A DNA stretch of 48,622 nucleotides from Pseudorhodobacter ferrugineus DSM 5888 (GTDB lineage: Bacteria > Pseudomonadota > Alphaproteobacteria > Rhodobacterales > Rhodobacteraceae). Positions 1-9,190 of this stretch are shown piece by piece (position 1 is the first letter of the stretch; the number at the start of each line of letters is the position of its first letter). Under the pieces are notes generated by a model. That model worked only from the letters and a program-made list of their open reading frames with translations. It had not been told where the DNA came from and ran no database searches. Location: the NCBI RefSeq assembly GCF_000420745.1, contig NZ_ATVN01000023.1:1-48622 (forward strand), given 5' to 3'. The translations under genes and the position numbers were made by a program.

Positions 1-236
1 GCAGTCCGGCGCTCTTTGCGTGATTTGCGCTGATCCGAAACAAGCCATGCTGTCAGCTGAGTGACATACGGATCCAGCTTGCTCGGACGATCCGGCGTCT
101 GAAACGCTGGCTCAACAATCCCCTCCCGCAAATACTTCTTGATCGTGTTGCGCGAGATGCCCGTGCGCCGCGCGATCTCGCGAATGGGCATCTTCTCTCG
201 CAGCGCCCATCCCCGGATAACTTTTAAAAAACTCAT
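1..236 (-). CDS. istA: IS21 transposase IstA, N-terminal part
   Basis: The visible 78 residues begin MSFLKVIRGWALREKMPIRE and continue with a helix-turn-helix of the kind IARRTGISRNTIKKYL, the DNA-binding head of IS21-family IstA transposases. The start is the ATG at 236-234. The catalytic DDE domain lies outside the window. IstA cuts and joins the IS ends with help from the IstB ATPase, whose C-terminus is seen at the other end of the window in a second IS copy. The frame is open to the edge, so nothing suggests decay. Confidence 0.88.
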   Translation of the reverse strand, partial: MSFLKVIRGWALREKMPIREIARRTGISRNTIKKYLREGIVEPAFQTPDRPSKLDPYVTQLTAWLVSDQRKSRKERRT

Positions 237-289
237 GTCTATCACTCCAAGTGCCCCCAGCTGATTCAAGCTGAGGCAAGGTTGCACAT

Positions 290-310
290 GGGTCAGTTCT
301 CAGTGACAAT
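290..310. repeat. Internal copy of the IS21 terminal repeat
   Basis: This 21-base segment (GGGTCAGTTCTCAGTGACAA plus T) repeats exactly the core of the outer IS end at 324-344, with a 34-bp period. Paired end repeats are expected IstA binding sites. Confidence 0.85.
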
Positions 311-323
311 TTTTGCTGTTGCC

Positions 324-349
324 GGGTCAGTTCTCAGTGACAATCAACA
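324..349. repeat. IS21 terminal inverted repeat, left copy
   Basis: This 26-base end finishes in CA at 349 and is the exact reverse complement of 48284-48309. It defines the boundary between the IS and host DNA. Confidence 0.9.
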
Positions 350-889
350 ATTCGGAATTTGCAGTCGAAGATGCCGGAAGAATGCGACATTGGGATCGGC
401 GGGCAAGGGGGCCTCGGGCTCTGCTGCGCCCTCTACAATGGCTTCACCTTCTGCTGGAATCGGCAGGTCGAGGAGGTCGCCGACCCCAGAGAGAGCGGGC
501 GCATATTCGATTCTTGCAATAGCAATTCTGCAGTCCGGGTCCAGATCAATGATAAAGGGTGAAAGCGGCCCAAGGTCTCCGGCCGCCTCGTAGCTGAAAG
601 TGAGATCCAGCGAAATAGTGGGCAGCGCATCCAGCAGGACACTTGCCGGTGCATTGTCTTGAACTCGCTGTGTTCGGCATGAGATAAAAGCGGCGCGAAG
701 CGATGCAGAAAAATCCTCAAGCCGGAATTGCCCGGCCTTGTCGCCAATAAAGCGGTCTAGCACCTCGGTCAGCGATGTTTTCCCGCTGTTATTGCGACCC
801 ACGATCACCGTTGAACTGGCCTCGACCGAAATTTCGACATCTTCAAGAAGCCTGAAACCACGCACATTTATTCCGGTCAGTCTGATCAT
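344..889 (-). pseudogene. OLD/RecF-like AAA ATPase, truncated by the IS insertion
   Basis: The remaining ~180 residues start MIRLTGINVRGFRLLEDVEI and carry a Walker A of the form GRNNSGKTSL. This is the head of ABC-type ATPases of the OLD nuclease/RecF/SMC-like group. The gene runs into the IS at 349, and its stop codon (346-344) lies inside the IS terminal repeat. The Q-loop, signature, Walker B and any Toprim nuclease domain are missing. Family members are usually several hundred residues, so this is a broken gene. OLD-type proteins often act in phage defence; the original role here cannot be told. In-frame upstream starts exist at 913 (ATG) and 931 (TTG). Confidence 0.75.
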
Positions 890-926
890 AAAATTACCCG
901 CTTTAACATTCATGGATTGATGCCCG

Positions 927-939
927 CTCAACCGTTGAG
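927..939. promoter_or_regulatory. Small perfect inverted repeat ahead of the ATPase gene
   Basis: CTCAAC-C-GTTGAG is a perfect 6-bp dyad just upstream of the likely ATPase start and overlapping one alternative start. It could be an operator or, with the T-rich stretch about 10 bases later on the plus strand, a weak terminator. Neither is demonstrated. Confidence 0.25.
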
Positions 940-967
940 TGTCACCATGTTTTTTTAATCGTGCTTC

Positions 968-1204
968 CTAATTTTCCAACGTTGTCCTCGCCGTCAAAGC
1001 CTGAAGCTGCATCTTTGCCTGTCCGTCTTCTGTCCGAAAATGCACCCATGCCAGTTGCGGTCGATGGCTGCCCCGCATCAAGGACTTAGACGGGACAGAA
1101 CCCCATGCCAAAACCTTTGCAGTTTTGGGAAGTTTTCGCCAGCGATGTGGCCCTGACAACTGTAACTTTGCCTGATTCGGATTCGGGTTCTTCGTGATGA
1201 GCAC
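968..1204 (-). CDS. Small hypothetical ORF after virD4
   Basis: A 78-codon open frame begins with GTG 8 bases after the virD4 stop and ends at 968, filling the space before the broken ATPase. The product is basic and rich in Gln, Lys and Arg, with no signal peptide, membrane segment or recognised motif. Its position suggests it is the last cistron of the secretion operon, but the frame could be open by chance. No function is proposed. Confidence 0.3.
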   Translation of the reverse strand: MLITKNPNPNQAKLQLSGPHRWRKLPKTAKVLAWGSVPSKSLMRGSHRPQLAWVHFRTEDGQAKMQLQALTARTTLEN

Positions 1205-1212
1205 GATCGCAG

Positions 1213-3204
1213 CTATGCCTCTTGTGCCTGAAGGCTGACGGTGAACTTGTTCATCCGGGCTACCGAGATTGTCGCCGACGGTTTCAAGGCATCCAGACCA
1301 ACTTCGGGCTCAGCGACAGCCTCGGGCGGACCCGCTGTGAGAGCCACTTCGGACTCGAATTCCGCCTGCGCTGCGTCCTGCAAAACTTCCTCCCGCGCCA
1401 CAATTTCGGCCGCCAGCTTCGGCTCCGGCTCGACGGGGGCTACTGCCTTTGCTTTCTCCGGCCGCACGAAATCCACCACCACCCGTTCCGCAACTCGCCG
1501 CTCCAGCGCTTCCAGCCGTTCGGTCAACACCTGAACCGAGGCTCCTTCTTTTGACGGATAGGGCAGGACACCCTTCTGGGCCTCGAACAACTTCCTAAAC
1601 GTCGGATCTTGGAAATACACAATCCGATGCACCAGAAGGGGGTTTTGCCGTTCTGGGATCAGGATCGCCAGATCCGGGTTCAAACGCCGAACTTCATCTG
1701 GCGTCAGCAGTGGCCGTTCCTCCATTCGCCGACTGACCGAGCGCCGCTGCATGAAGTCCCGATCCCGCGACACGCTGTCCGATACCGAAAGCTTGGTGGT
1801 TTTACCCAAAGCGTCTGAGATTTCCCCGGCAGTTTTCTTGTCGTTGGCGGCAAGGTAGAGTTTCATGCCTGCAGCAGATTCAAGCGACAATCGAACATTT
1901 TCGCCATAGATGTTGTCGAGGCCGGGGATCGACTGTGTGATAATCGAAACCCGCGCGCCGTGACCGGCCAGCTGCTTTAGCGCCTGCTCAACAATGGGCA
2001 TCGGCCCCAACTGGTCGAATTCATCCAACATGACCATCACGGGCCAAGGCTCCAACTTTGGGTCGGGCAAGGTCGACCGCATGGTGGCGATCAACTCCCC
2101 AAAGAACAGCCGAACCAGTGGCGACAGCGTGCGGATATCGTCGGCGTTGACGACGACGTAGATCGACATCGGGCGTTTACGCAGATCGGCGAAGGAAAAG
2201 TCGTTTCCGGATGTCGCGCGGTCCACGGCCGGATTGTTCCAAAGCGTCATACCCGCGCCGCCCAAGACCGAGGCATGCGAGGAAAGAGTGCGGTCGGAAT
2301 AGCCCGCGAACTTGCGGAAGGTCTGGGCGGCGTTGGGATGTTTCACTTCCTCGGCATGCTCGCCGTACACCGCTTGCGTCGCACCGCGCCCGAAGAGGAT
2401 GCGGCTGATTTCTCCGATAGTGGGTTTGCCCCGCTCAATGGCCAGAAGACCTGCGGCGACGTAAAGCTCGCGCCCTTCTGTCAAAAAGTCCCCGGCAGTG
2501 CCTTTGTCGGAAACGGTCAAAAAGTAGTCCGATATCTTGGCCAATTCCGTATAGCGTTGTTCGAGATTTGCAATCCGTGCCACGCGCTCGAGCGGGTTGT
2601 AGCGATGGGTTGGATGCTCAAAATCAAAGGGCGAGAAACGATAGACCGCGTCGCCCTCCGATTGGCGATGCCGGGATGTGGCCTCAAAAATCTCGCCTTT
2701 GACGTCAAGAATGACGACGCTGCCGTTGAAGAGAAGGGTGTTCGGGATGACATACCCCACGCCTTTGCCCGCGCGGGTTGGGGCCACAACGAGGCAATGC
2801 GGGAATTTCTGGAACGTGGCGCTAACGTAGGGCGCGGATTTCGCGGGGGCGGCGAGCTTGCCGAAGACGAGACCTGCGCCCAAAGGCTGCAGAAGACCAT
2901 TTGCCTTCATCTGGGCCCGTGCTTGGAATTTTGACTGACCATATTCGGTGAGTTGCTGGCGGAACGTCAGGGCAACGGCCGCAATCGTGAAGAGGCCGGT
3001 TGAACCGCCGACGATCTGCCAGGGCAGGACCCAAGGCACGGACGTCAACCGGTCAAAACCTGGAAACTCTGCCAAGAGCACGAAAAGACCTGTCGCATTC
3101 GGATCGCGCCCGAGGATCAGGTTGAGAACGAGTCCCCCAGCGATAAGGCCGACGAGCAAGCCTGATGTGAGGCCAAGCGGCAGCAACAGTGCAATACGCT
3201 GCAT
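1213..3204 (-). CDS. virD4: VirD4/TraG-type type IV coupling protein
   Basis: This is the ATPase that brings relaxase-DNA to the secretion channel at the inner membrane. The 663-residue product has two N-terminal membrane segments (about residues 5-33 and 60-82), then the cytosolic motor with Walker A APTRAGKG near 142-149 and Walker B VMVMLDEFDQLG near 395. The C-terminal 100 residues are acidic and Ala/Pro-rich, which is common and variable in the family. The ATG at 3204 is preferred because a GAGAG ribosome site sits ahead of it; an in-frame TTG at 3210 would overlap the previous stop. It is the last clear gene of the operon. A coupling protein normally implies a relaxase, but none is in the window. 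Confidence 0.93.
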   Translation of the reverse strand: MQRIALLLPLGLTSGLLVGLIAGGLVLNLILGRDPNATGLFVLLAEFPGFDRLTSVPWVLPWQIVGGSTGLFTIAAVALTFRQQLTEYGQSKFQARAQMKANGLLQPLGAGLVFGKLAAPAKSAPYVSATFQKFPHCLVVAPTRAGKGVGYVIPNTLLFNGSVVILDVKGEIFEATSRHRQSEGDAVYRFSPFDFEHPTHRYNPLERVARIANLEQRYTELAKISDYFLTVSDKGTAGDFLTEGRELYVAAGLLAIERGKPTIGEISRILFGRGATQAVYGEHAEEVKHPNAAQTFRKFAGYSDRTLSSHASVLGGAGMTLWNNPAVDRATSGNDFSFADLRKRPMSIYVVVNADDIRTLSPLVRLFFGELIATMRSTLPDPKLEPWPVMVMLDEFDQLGPMPIVEQALKQLAGHGARVSIITQSIPGLDNIYGENVRLSLESAAGMKLYLAANDKKTAGEISDALGKTTKLSVSDSVSRDRDFMQRRSVSRRMEERPLLTPDEVRRLNPDLAILIPERQNPLLVHRIVYFQDPTFRKLFEAQKGVLPYPSKEGASVQVLTERLEALERRVAERVVVDFVRPEKAKAVAPVEPEPKLAAEIVAREEVLQDAAQAEFESEVALTAGPPEAVAEPEVGLDALKPSATISVARMNKFTVSLQAQEA

Positions 3205-3206
3205 GA

Positions 3207-5396
3207 TCAAAACTCTCTGTGGTGGTCATGGGCGCGGTTGCGGTCGCGCGCATGCTCAGGCGGGCGTTCATGCCCATGGGCAAGGGCTGCAAATTTCTGC
3301 TCGGCTGCTTCTGCTTCATGGGAACTGAGACCAAGCGCGGGATGTTCTTTCGCCGCTGAGACCACCGCAAGTGCCACTGCCTGCCGGGCAGTGGGGTCGG
3401 GCACATCCCTAGCAAGTGCCTCGGTGCGGCCTGCGGCGATGTCTTTCAGGATCGACGCGCCATAGCGTTCTGTCATCGCGTCCGCAAAATCGCGCGCCTG
3501 ATCTTCGTTGCGGAAGGTGACCGAGCCTTGCTGTGCCTGCACCGAAGCAAGCTTACCCAAGGCCGCGACCAGTAGATCAGGGCCTCGTGCCACCTCAATC
3601 GTGCGCGCAGAATGGATCAACTCTGCGGCCCGCTCGTAAAAGTTGTCAACGAGCTCTGCCGCGCGGCTTCGGGCAGTATTGTCGCCCATATCAAGCCGAT
3701 GGCGGGCCGCAACCTCCGCAATGTCGGACTTCACCCAGCCCTCTTCTTGATGGGCGTTGGCGGCACCTACAATGAGACGCAGCCCCAGTTTGGATCCGTC
3801 GATCCCAGCCTCAATGGCTGCAGCTTGCAGACCCGCTTTGAGGTTTGTGCGGGTGTCATTGCTCAGATCTATTTCCTCGGCGCCCACCATCATTGATGTT
3901 GCGCCAAACGCCGTGCTGTAAAGGGTTGAGCGCGGTGGGGCCTCAACTGCTTCGCGCTCCTTGTCGAGACCAAAGGCTGCGGCGGCGTCTTTGGCAATGC
4001 CTTGCATTTCTGTGCGTAGATCGTCCTGCACGTCCCAAGGCAGACGGTCGATCTGGGCACTCGATTGCTCCACCCAAGTAGATATAGCCCGCGCCGGGTC
4101 CGCGGCGAAGTCTGCGCGTTGCCGTTCTTCTGCGGCATAGGCTGCAATTACAGGACTTTGCGCCAGGTGTGTGGCCAAGGCCTCGCTCAGCGGCCCCTCA
4201 TCAGGAAACTTGGCCAGTATCTCCGACCCGCCATTTTGGGCATAGGAGGTCACAACCAAAAGCTCGTCCGGCAGAAATCCACTGGAGTCTGCGCCATCGA
4301 TGAACCTCCCCGTGCCAAGCGCCTCATTCGCGTCGGGAATATGCGCTTTAACCAATTCCCGGAACTCTGGATCAGCGATCAGCCTCTCGGCCAGATCCCG
4401 CGTGTCGGCATCATCGCGCCCCAAGGTCAGAACCAGTTGCGCATCCTCGCCTGCATAGATCGCAGTTTCCGGGCGAGGAAACTCGGGTTGCTCGCGATGT
4501 TCAATGATAAGTCCAGTGGGGGCGGGCTCGGGTGCGTCCAACAAATCGCGATCCATCTCTGCGGCGCGATTTACTGCCACCTCGAGCCCTTTCTCGCCGC
4601 CCTCGTAGAAATCCCAAGCGTGACGCAAGGCGTCGCGGGAATTTGGGAAGCTCATTTCCGAGATGGTGATCTCAACCTCTCCTCCCGGCAAATGCGCCTC
4701 ATATCCCGTGTGCATGCCCTTCTCTGTCGCGACAGCCACAGGCCGCAGCTCGACATTTGCATCGGTGGTGACCCAGTCGCCTGCGGCGATGATGGCTGGT
4801 TTGTCACTGGCGGCGGCATCCGGTTGCGCCATTTCGCGATCCGCGCCTGCATCCCTGGCCTGCACTGCTGCTTGCAGTTTTGGACCGGGTGCCACTTCGT
4901 CTGTGTGCTCGGCCCAAAGGGCCGCTGCCTTTTCCGGTTCGCGGCGCGCGAAGGCTTCCAGATCATCTTTCACCCTGGCATCGAGCCGCTCAATCACATT
5001 TTCCCCGTCCTTGCTCCAGTCGACCTTGCCGAGCCGTTCCATTAGCGAGGCCTCCATCGCATTCAGGAACCCCACGCGAAACTCTGCGTCTGGCGCATGC
5101 GAGTCCGGCAAGCTCTTGAAATAACGCGCCTCGCCGCCCTCATGGACCCCGTGGATTTCTGTCCGGGCCATAGTGCGTGCAGAATTGCCATCAATGTGAG
5201 CCACCGAAGGCCGCTCTGCGGGATCGGCACGGAAGAAGGCCTCTCCTGCCAAGCGCGGGTCTTCGAATTCTTGCGCCTCGCCTGACCGGCTCTGGTACAA
5301 GGAAAAGTACTCTTTTGGGCGTAAGGCGGCCGGATGCTCCGTCTCTGCGCGGTCAGTTTCTGGGCGGGCTTGCCCTGCATTAAATACGTTTTCCAT
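3207..5396 (-). CDS. Large unknown protein between virB11 and virD4
   Basis: The 729-residue product is cytosolic by appearance: no signal peptide or membrane helix, strongly acidic and Ala/Glu/Arg-rich. Short recognisable blocks include a Tyr-Phe-Ser-Leu-Tyr segment near residue 30, a segment near 205-265 that looks like an independent small domain (GYEAHLPGGEVEITISEMSF), and a C-terminal helical part ending in a His/Arg-rich tail. The composition resembles the multi-domain 'large polyvalent protein' modules found on conjugative elements, but no named domain can be assigned by eye. It lies in the operon with its stop touching the virD4 start, so a job in DNA processing or substrate delivery is likely. 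That is inference from position. Confidence 0.7.
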   Translation of the reverse strand: MENVFNAGQARPETDRAETEHPAALRPKEYFSLYQSRSGEAQEFEDPRLAGEAFFRADPAERPSVAHIDGNSARTMARTEIHGVHEGGEARYFKSLPDSHAPDAEFRVGFLNAMEASLMERLGKVDWSKDGENVIERLDARVKDDLEAFARREPEKAAALWAEHTDEVAPGPKLQAAVQARDAGADREMAQPDAAASDKPAIIAAGDWVTTDANVELRPVAVATEKGMHTGYEAHLPGGEVEITISEMSFPNSRDALRHAWDFYEGGEKGLEVAVNRAAEMDRDLLDAPEPAPTGLIIEHREQPEFPRPETAIYAGEDAQLVLTLGRDDADTRDLAERLIADPEFRELVKAHIPDANEALGTGRFIDGADSSGFLPDELLVVTSYAQNGGSEILAKFPDEGPLSEALATHLAQSPVIAAYAAEERQRADFAADPARAISTWVEQSSAQIDRLPWDVQDDLRTEMQGIAKDAAAAFGLDKEREAVEAPPRSTLYSTAFGATSMMVGAEEIDLSNDTRTNLKAGLQAAAIEAGIDGSKLGLRLIVGAANAHQEEGWVKSDIAEVAARHRLDMGDNTARSRAAELVDNFYERAAELIHSARTIEVARGPDLLVAALGKLASVQAQQGSVTFRNEDQARDFADAMTERYGASILKDIAAGRTEALARDVPDPTARQAVALAVVSAAKEHPALGLSSHEAEAAEQKFAALAHGHERPPEHARDRNRAHDHHREF

Positions 5397-5459
5397 TGAT
5401 GTACCTGTGACGCGGGCAAAGAGCCGGAAAAGAGAGAAGAAAAGGAACGGGCTTTGGCG

Positions 5460-6446
5460 CTAGTCGTCGAGACCCGGAAAATACATCTCCATGATCCCGC
5501 GCTGATCGCCGATGCGGCCCATTTGCAAGATCACATCGATTGAAGTCTGCAGGTATCGGATCACTTCGCCGAAACTGAGCTTAGTGCCTTGGGCCATGAC
5601 GAGGAGCGCCAAGCGGTCCATGGCTTTGCGTGCGGAATGCGCATGGAGCGTGGTGAACGACCCCGAATGCCCGGTGTTGATTGCATCGAGAAACGTCGCG
5701 GCCTCAGACCCGCGCAATTCGCCGAGGATAATCCGATCTGGCCGCAGGCGCAGCGTCGCTTGCAAAAGCTTGTCGGCGGACCGAGGCGATCGCTCATCCC
5801 GCTGGGCGATCAAGCTGACAGTGTTGGGCTGGCCGGGCAGCAATTCCAGGGAGTCCTCGATGGTGACAATACGTTCATCCGGGGCCACCATTTCCAAGAG
5901 CTTGCGGCCAAGTTCGGTTTTGCCAGTCGAGGTGCCACCAGACACGATGACGTTGAGGCGTTCGCGCACGAGGGTTTGAAGGAATGCATCAACATCGACC
6001 CCTTCAGATTTGGCGCGAATGCCTGCAACCATCGCCCGCCGCTCCTCCTCCAAAGAACGTTCTTGCCCGCGCAGAAAGCTGAAGGCGCGGGCGGGCCGCC
6101 GTGCATCCCCGATATGTGAGCGAAACATGCGGATGCCGATTACCGTGCCACTTGAGACCGCCGGGGTGCCAACGACCTGACAGCGCAGCATCAAATCGCG
6201 GTAGCGCACAGCCGCCGAGACAAGTGGGGCGGCATCGGTAAAGGTGTTGGACGTTGAGTTGGCAATTTGGGAGGCGAGATCACGGACCTGACGCGCGGGC
6301 AGGGCGGATAGATCGCTCCGCGTCATGTGAATCTGCCCCAACCGCTCGATCCAAATGCTGCCATCTGCATTGATCGCGATTTCCATGACGGCAGGATCTA
6401 CAAGAACTGCATCCAGCTGGCCAAGATAAGTGTCGAGATAGCTCAT
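5460..6446 (-). CDS. virB11: VirB11 secretion ATPase
   Basis: VirB11 is a hexameric ATPase at the base of the channel that switches the machine between pilus assembly and DNA transfer. The 328-residue protein has the N-terminal domain followed by Walker A GGTSTGKT (170-177), an Asp box with ITIEDSLEL-like sequence near 197, Walker B RIILGELRGSEA (233-244) and a His box GHSGSFTTLHAHSA (254-267). All motifs are intact and the length is normal. The ATG overlaps the virB10 stop as TGATG, indicating translational coupling. Confidence 0.95.
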   Translation of the reverse strand: MSYLDTYLGQLDAVLVDPAVMEIAINADGSIWIERLGQIHMTRSDLSALPARQVRDLASQIANSTSNTFTDAAPLVSAAVRYRDLMLRCQVVGTPAVSSGTVIGIRMFRSHIGDARRPARAFSFLRGQERSLEEERRAMVAGIRAKSEGVDVDAFLQTLVRERLNVIVSGGTSTGKTELGRKLLEMVAPDERIVTIEDSLELLPGQPNTVSLIAQRDERSPRSADKLLQATLRLRPDRIILGELRGSEAATFLDAINTGHSGSFTTLHAHSARKAMDRLALLVMAQGTKLSFGEVIRYLQTSIDVILQMGRIGDQRGIMEMYFPGLDD

Positions 6447-7750
6447 CAGTAGAACTCGATGTCAGCATCAACGCGGACCATCACCACGGCCCCTTGATTG
6501 ACGCTGATGGTGGGGGGAATGCTGAGATAATCGGCCATGACGGTGTTGACCGCCTCGCCGAGATCATTGCCGACGCTTTCGGCTGTATCCGATGCCGTTT
6601 GATTGCTGTCGTATTTCGCGGCGGCGATGGCTGGGACAGCGCCGATCACAGAAATCAGCGCGGCCGTGCCAAAGCGTTGCAGAAAATGGTTGCGGACCTT
6701 ACCGGACAGACCCGAGCGCCCCATGCGGTCAGTGCCATAGGCAGCAAGGCTGACGGACTGGCCATCTGTTGTGACCAACCGATCCCAAGCAATCAGCACA
6801 CGTCGCTGGCCGGGAGAGACATCGCTATCGTAGCGCCCGAAGAGGCGCGAGCCACGCGGGATCAACACCTGGCTCATATCGAAGGACCAGACATCATGGC
6901 TGACGATGGCCGCAACATTGCCGGATAGATCAGTGCTGAGTGCCGTTTCAAGTGAGGCCTCGATCAACGTGCCTTGCATTATGGTGTTTGCCGGATTGGC
7001 GATCACTTCCGCTTGCCGAATGTCAGCCGCTTTGGCACTCGCCCGGCGGAAGGCATCATCTACCGTTCCTGCACTGCCAGACGTTGCAGCCTCTCCAGTC
7101 CCGCCCGCATCCAAGCTTGAGCGTAGGGCTACCATATCCGAATGGATCTGCGACTGCTTCAAGGCTTCAGCCTCCTCGCGACGTCGGGCCAATTCCGCTT
7201 CCCGGGCCTTTGCTGCGTCAGCGGCCGGGTCGCCTGCGATCAAAGCTTGGGTGTCTAGTTCGGTCTGCAGGCGGATATTTTCGCGCTCAAGCTCCGAAAG
7301 GGCCGCTTCGCGCGCTCTCGCGTCGGCATCCAAGCTATCGACTTGCGCCTTTAGGGCTTGCAGACCAGCCTCGTCCAAAACTGTCACAGGGTTCGCCTTG
7401 AGATCAGCGATCTGGGCATTCAACCTATCCACCTCGGCTTGAAGCCGGTCTTCCTCGCTTCGATCAACGGGGGCGGATGCAAGCTGCGGTTTGGCTTTTG
7501 TGATGCTGAACCCGTCTGTGCCGGTTCCATCCCCTTGGAAATCACTGACCGAGGCGGTTTCAATGGCGGGTGCTGCGGCAGGAGCGTCGGGTGCAGCAAG
7601 CACGAGCCAGGCCCCGACGCCGACACCCGCGACAGCAGTAACGGCGGATAGAGCATAGGGGTTGATGCCGCGCCGGCGTTTTGGCGCATCAGTTGGTTTT
7701 ATACGCGCCATACGAGCTGAGAGTTTGTCGCTTTGAGCCTCGTCATTCAT
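6446..7750 (-). CDS. virB10: VirB10 channel scaffold protein
   Basis: VirB10 spans both membranes and links the inner-membrane motors to the outer-membrane pore. The 434-residue protein has a short cytosolic head, one membrane helix around residues 30-52 (NPYALSAVTAVAGVGVGAWL), a long coiled-coil, Glu/Ala-rich periplasmic stretch about 100-220 and the conserved C-terminal TrbI-like barrel domain. The start at 7750 gives an ATGA overlap with the virB9 stop. An upstream in-frame start at 7810 would overlap virB9 by about 60 bases and adds an Arg-rich leader without family character, so it is rejected. Confidence 0.93.
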   Translation of the reverse strand: MNDEAQSDKLSARMARIKPTDAPKRRRGINPYALSAVTAVAGVGVGAWLVLAAPDAPAAAPAIETASVSDFQGDGTGTDGFSITKAKPQLASAPVDRSEEDRLQAEVDRLNAQIADLKANPVTVLDEAGLQALKAQVDSLDADARAREAALSELERENIRLQTELDTQALIAGDPAADAAKAREAELARRREEAEALKQSQIHSDMVALRSSLDAGGTGEAATSGSAGTVDDAFRRASAKAADIRQAEVIANPANTIMQGTLIEASLETALSTDLSGNVAAIVSHDVWSFDMSQVLIPRGSRLFGRYDSDVSPGQRRVLIAWDRLVTTDGQSVSLAAYGTDRMGRSGLSGKVRNHFLQRFGTAALISVIGAVPAIAAAKYDSNQTASDTAESVGNDLGEAVNTVMADYLSIPPTISVNQGAVVMVRVDADIEFY

Positions 7751-8463
7751 TGGAGGGCTCCTGGTTCGGCCGTCACGCAAACATAGTCGTCGCCATAGCG
7801 CAGCACCCAACGCTCGGACCGCGTGCTGACGGTAATGGTGGTGCCGCGCACAGCAGAATTGACCGAATATTCCTGGCCCTTGTCATCCGCGCGGAAAATC
7901 GTAGGCATGGGTGCGCCCGGCGGGATTAAAAACATCGTTCTGCGCCCATCATCCGAGATAGAGATCGGTGTAAAGGCTGGCAGCTTTTTGCGCTTTTTCA
8001 TAACCTTATAGGTCATGGGTTGGACGGGTGGGATTTCAGAGGCTGTCTGCTTGGCCCCACTTGCTCCCGGTACGGTGAATTTCACCGAATAGTTCGGATT
8101 GCCTTTGGCACTTTCAGAGACCTGCAAGAAGTAGATGTTGCGCTGGGTCTCAACCGTGAGGTTTGTCGAGGCCCCTGCAACAACGGGCTTGATGATGAAA
8201 AGGTTTGGCCGCTCCAATTTATCGATCTTGAAGCTTTCGAGATCACCGATGGCGATGGACTGGATTTTCTCACCGGCACCCAATTCGACAAGGGTCACAG
8301 CGCGAAGCCGTGTGGTGATCCGGTAGACTTGGCCTTCTTGATAATTTGCATAAGTCACCCGCGCATCGCGACTGCCGGATTTGGGGGCGGTTTCGGCAAA
8401 AGCGGGCAGGGCGGTGAGACTGGCCAGTAATCCCAAGGCAGCAATTGTCATGTGTGATGTCAT
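7747..8463 (-). CDS. virB9: VirB9 outer-membrane core protein
   Basis: VirB9 joins VirB7 and VirB10 to form the outer-membrane core complex. The 238-residue product begins with a Sec signal peptide (MTSHMTIAALGLLASLTALPAFA, cut after AFA) and shows the N-terminal beta domain and a C-terminal TrbG/VirB9 domain with the conserved RYGDDYVCV-type ending. It follows the virB8 stop by one base and overlaps virB10 by four, so the three are tightly coupled. Confidence 0.93.
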   Translation of the reverse strand: MTSHMTIAALGLLASLTALPAFAETAPKSGSRDARVTYANYQEGQVYRITTRLRAVTLVELGAGEKIQSIAIGDLESFKIDKLERPNLFIIKPVVAGASTNLTVETQRNIYFLQVSESAKGNPNYSVKFTVPGASGAKQTASEIPPVQPMTYKVMKKRKKLPAFTPISISDDGRRTMFLIPPGAPMPTIFRADDKGQEYSVNSAVRGTTITVSTRSERWVLRYGDDYVCVTAEPGALQ

Positions 8464-8464
8464 C

Positions 8465-9145
8465 TTAGCCCTCTTGAGCTTGCAGGGTTTCGGCGGTGAT
8501 GCGGTAATTGGTCACCAAGAACCCGGTCGGGTTTTGCCAAACGAGATCGAGTGCTGTTTGTTTGGAGGGCTCAAAGCGATAGGTGACGGTCGCTGTGAAC
8601 TTACCCTCACGGTCTGGAATGCCCTCGCCGTCAGAGACCCAGGTCTTGGTAAAGCGCACTTGTGCTGTGGTGTCGGTGACCGGCGTGATCGACAGTATAT
8701 CAACGACAACACGCCCACTCTGGCCGTAAAGCTTTGGCGGGTAGTTGGCGTTTCCTTCGGTCCAGAGGCTTACAAGGCCTTGGCGTGCATTGGCCGCAGA
8801 CCAAGTGTAGGCGCGTAAGATACGGGCCTCATTGTCGTGTTGATCATAGGTTTCGCGGTCGGTGACATAGGCGAAAAGCAGGCTTTGTCGGATCGCTTCA
8901 GCCTGTTCGATCCCGGCTTTTTCCACCGCGACCACGCGTTCAGCCACACCAGTGTCTTTGTCGACGATGGCCAGAAAGGCTTCGGTCTGTTTCAAAGGAA
9001 GCATGACGGCGACGGCAATCATCCCTATGAGGCCAATGGCCAGTCCGCCACCTGCAATTGCGTAAGCAATGCGCTCGCGCTTTTTGACGCCAAAGAACAT
9101 CTCAGCCTCAATAAAGCTTCTCAATTCAGGGGATGAACCTGTCAT
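8465..9145 (-). CDS. virB8: VirB8 assembly protein
   Basis: VirB8 is a bitopic inner-membrane protein that nucleates assembly of the channel. The 226-residue product has a short cytosolic head, one membrane helix at about 26-50 (IAYAIAGGGLAIGLIGMIAV) and an NTF2-like periplasmic domain with the family's WTEGNANYP and VRFTKTWVSDG stretches. A GGAG ribosome site lies 7 bases ahead of the ATG. The length is typical and all parts are present. Confidence 0.93.
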   Translation of the reverse strand: MTGSSPELRSFIEAEMFFGVKKRERIAYAIAGGGLAIGLIGMIAVAVMLPLKQTEAFLAIVDKDTGVAERVVAVEKAGIEQAEAIRQSLLFAYVTDRETYDQHDNEARILRAYTWSAANARQGLVSLWTEGNANYPPKLYGQSGRVVVDILSITPVTDTTAQVRFTKTWVSDGEGIPDREGKFTATVTYRFEPSKQTALDLVWQNPTGFLVTNYRITAETLQAQEG

Positions 9146-9190
9146 AGTCTTGCTCCGAAAAAAGGGGAATTACGCGGGTATCGGGCGGCG

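Larger units (their letters stand above)
1..349 (-). mobile_element. IS21-family element, 5' (istA) end; continues beyond the left edge
   Basis: The segment holds the start of an istA gene read leftward and the terminal repeats ahead of it. The inner end runs TG...CA and lies at 349. The outermost 26 bases (324-349) are identical, as an inverted copy, to the IS end at 48284-48309. A second 21-base copy of the repeat core sits 34 bp further in, at 290-310; multiple transposase-binding repeats are typical of IS21 ends. The element has landed inside an ATPase gene. The adjacent host sequence (ATTCGGAA) does not match the host sequence next to the right-hand IS (CCATCGT), so the two copies do not show one shared target duplication. 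Confidence 0.9.

Noticed and set aside
4065-5045. A 326-codon open frame on the plus strand
   Set aside because: It lies antisense to the 729-residue operon gene and has the Cys/Arg/Gly-rich composition of a mirror frame in GC-rich DNA.
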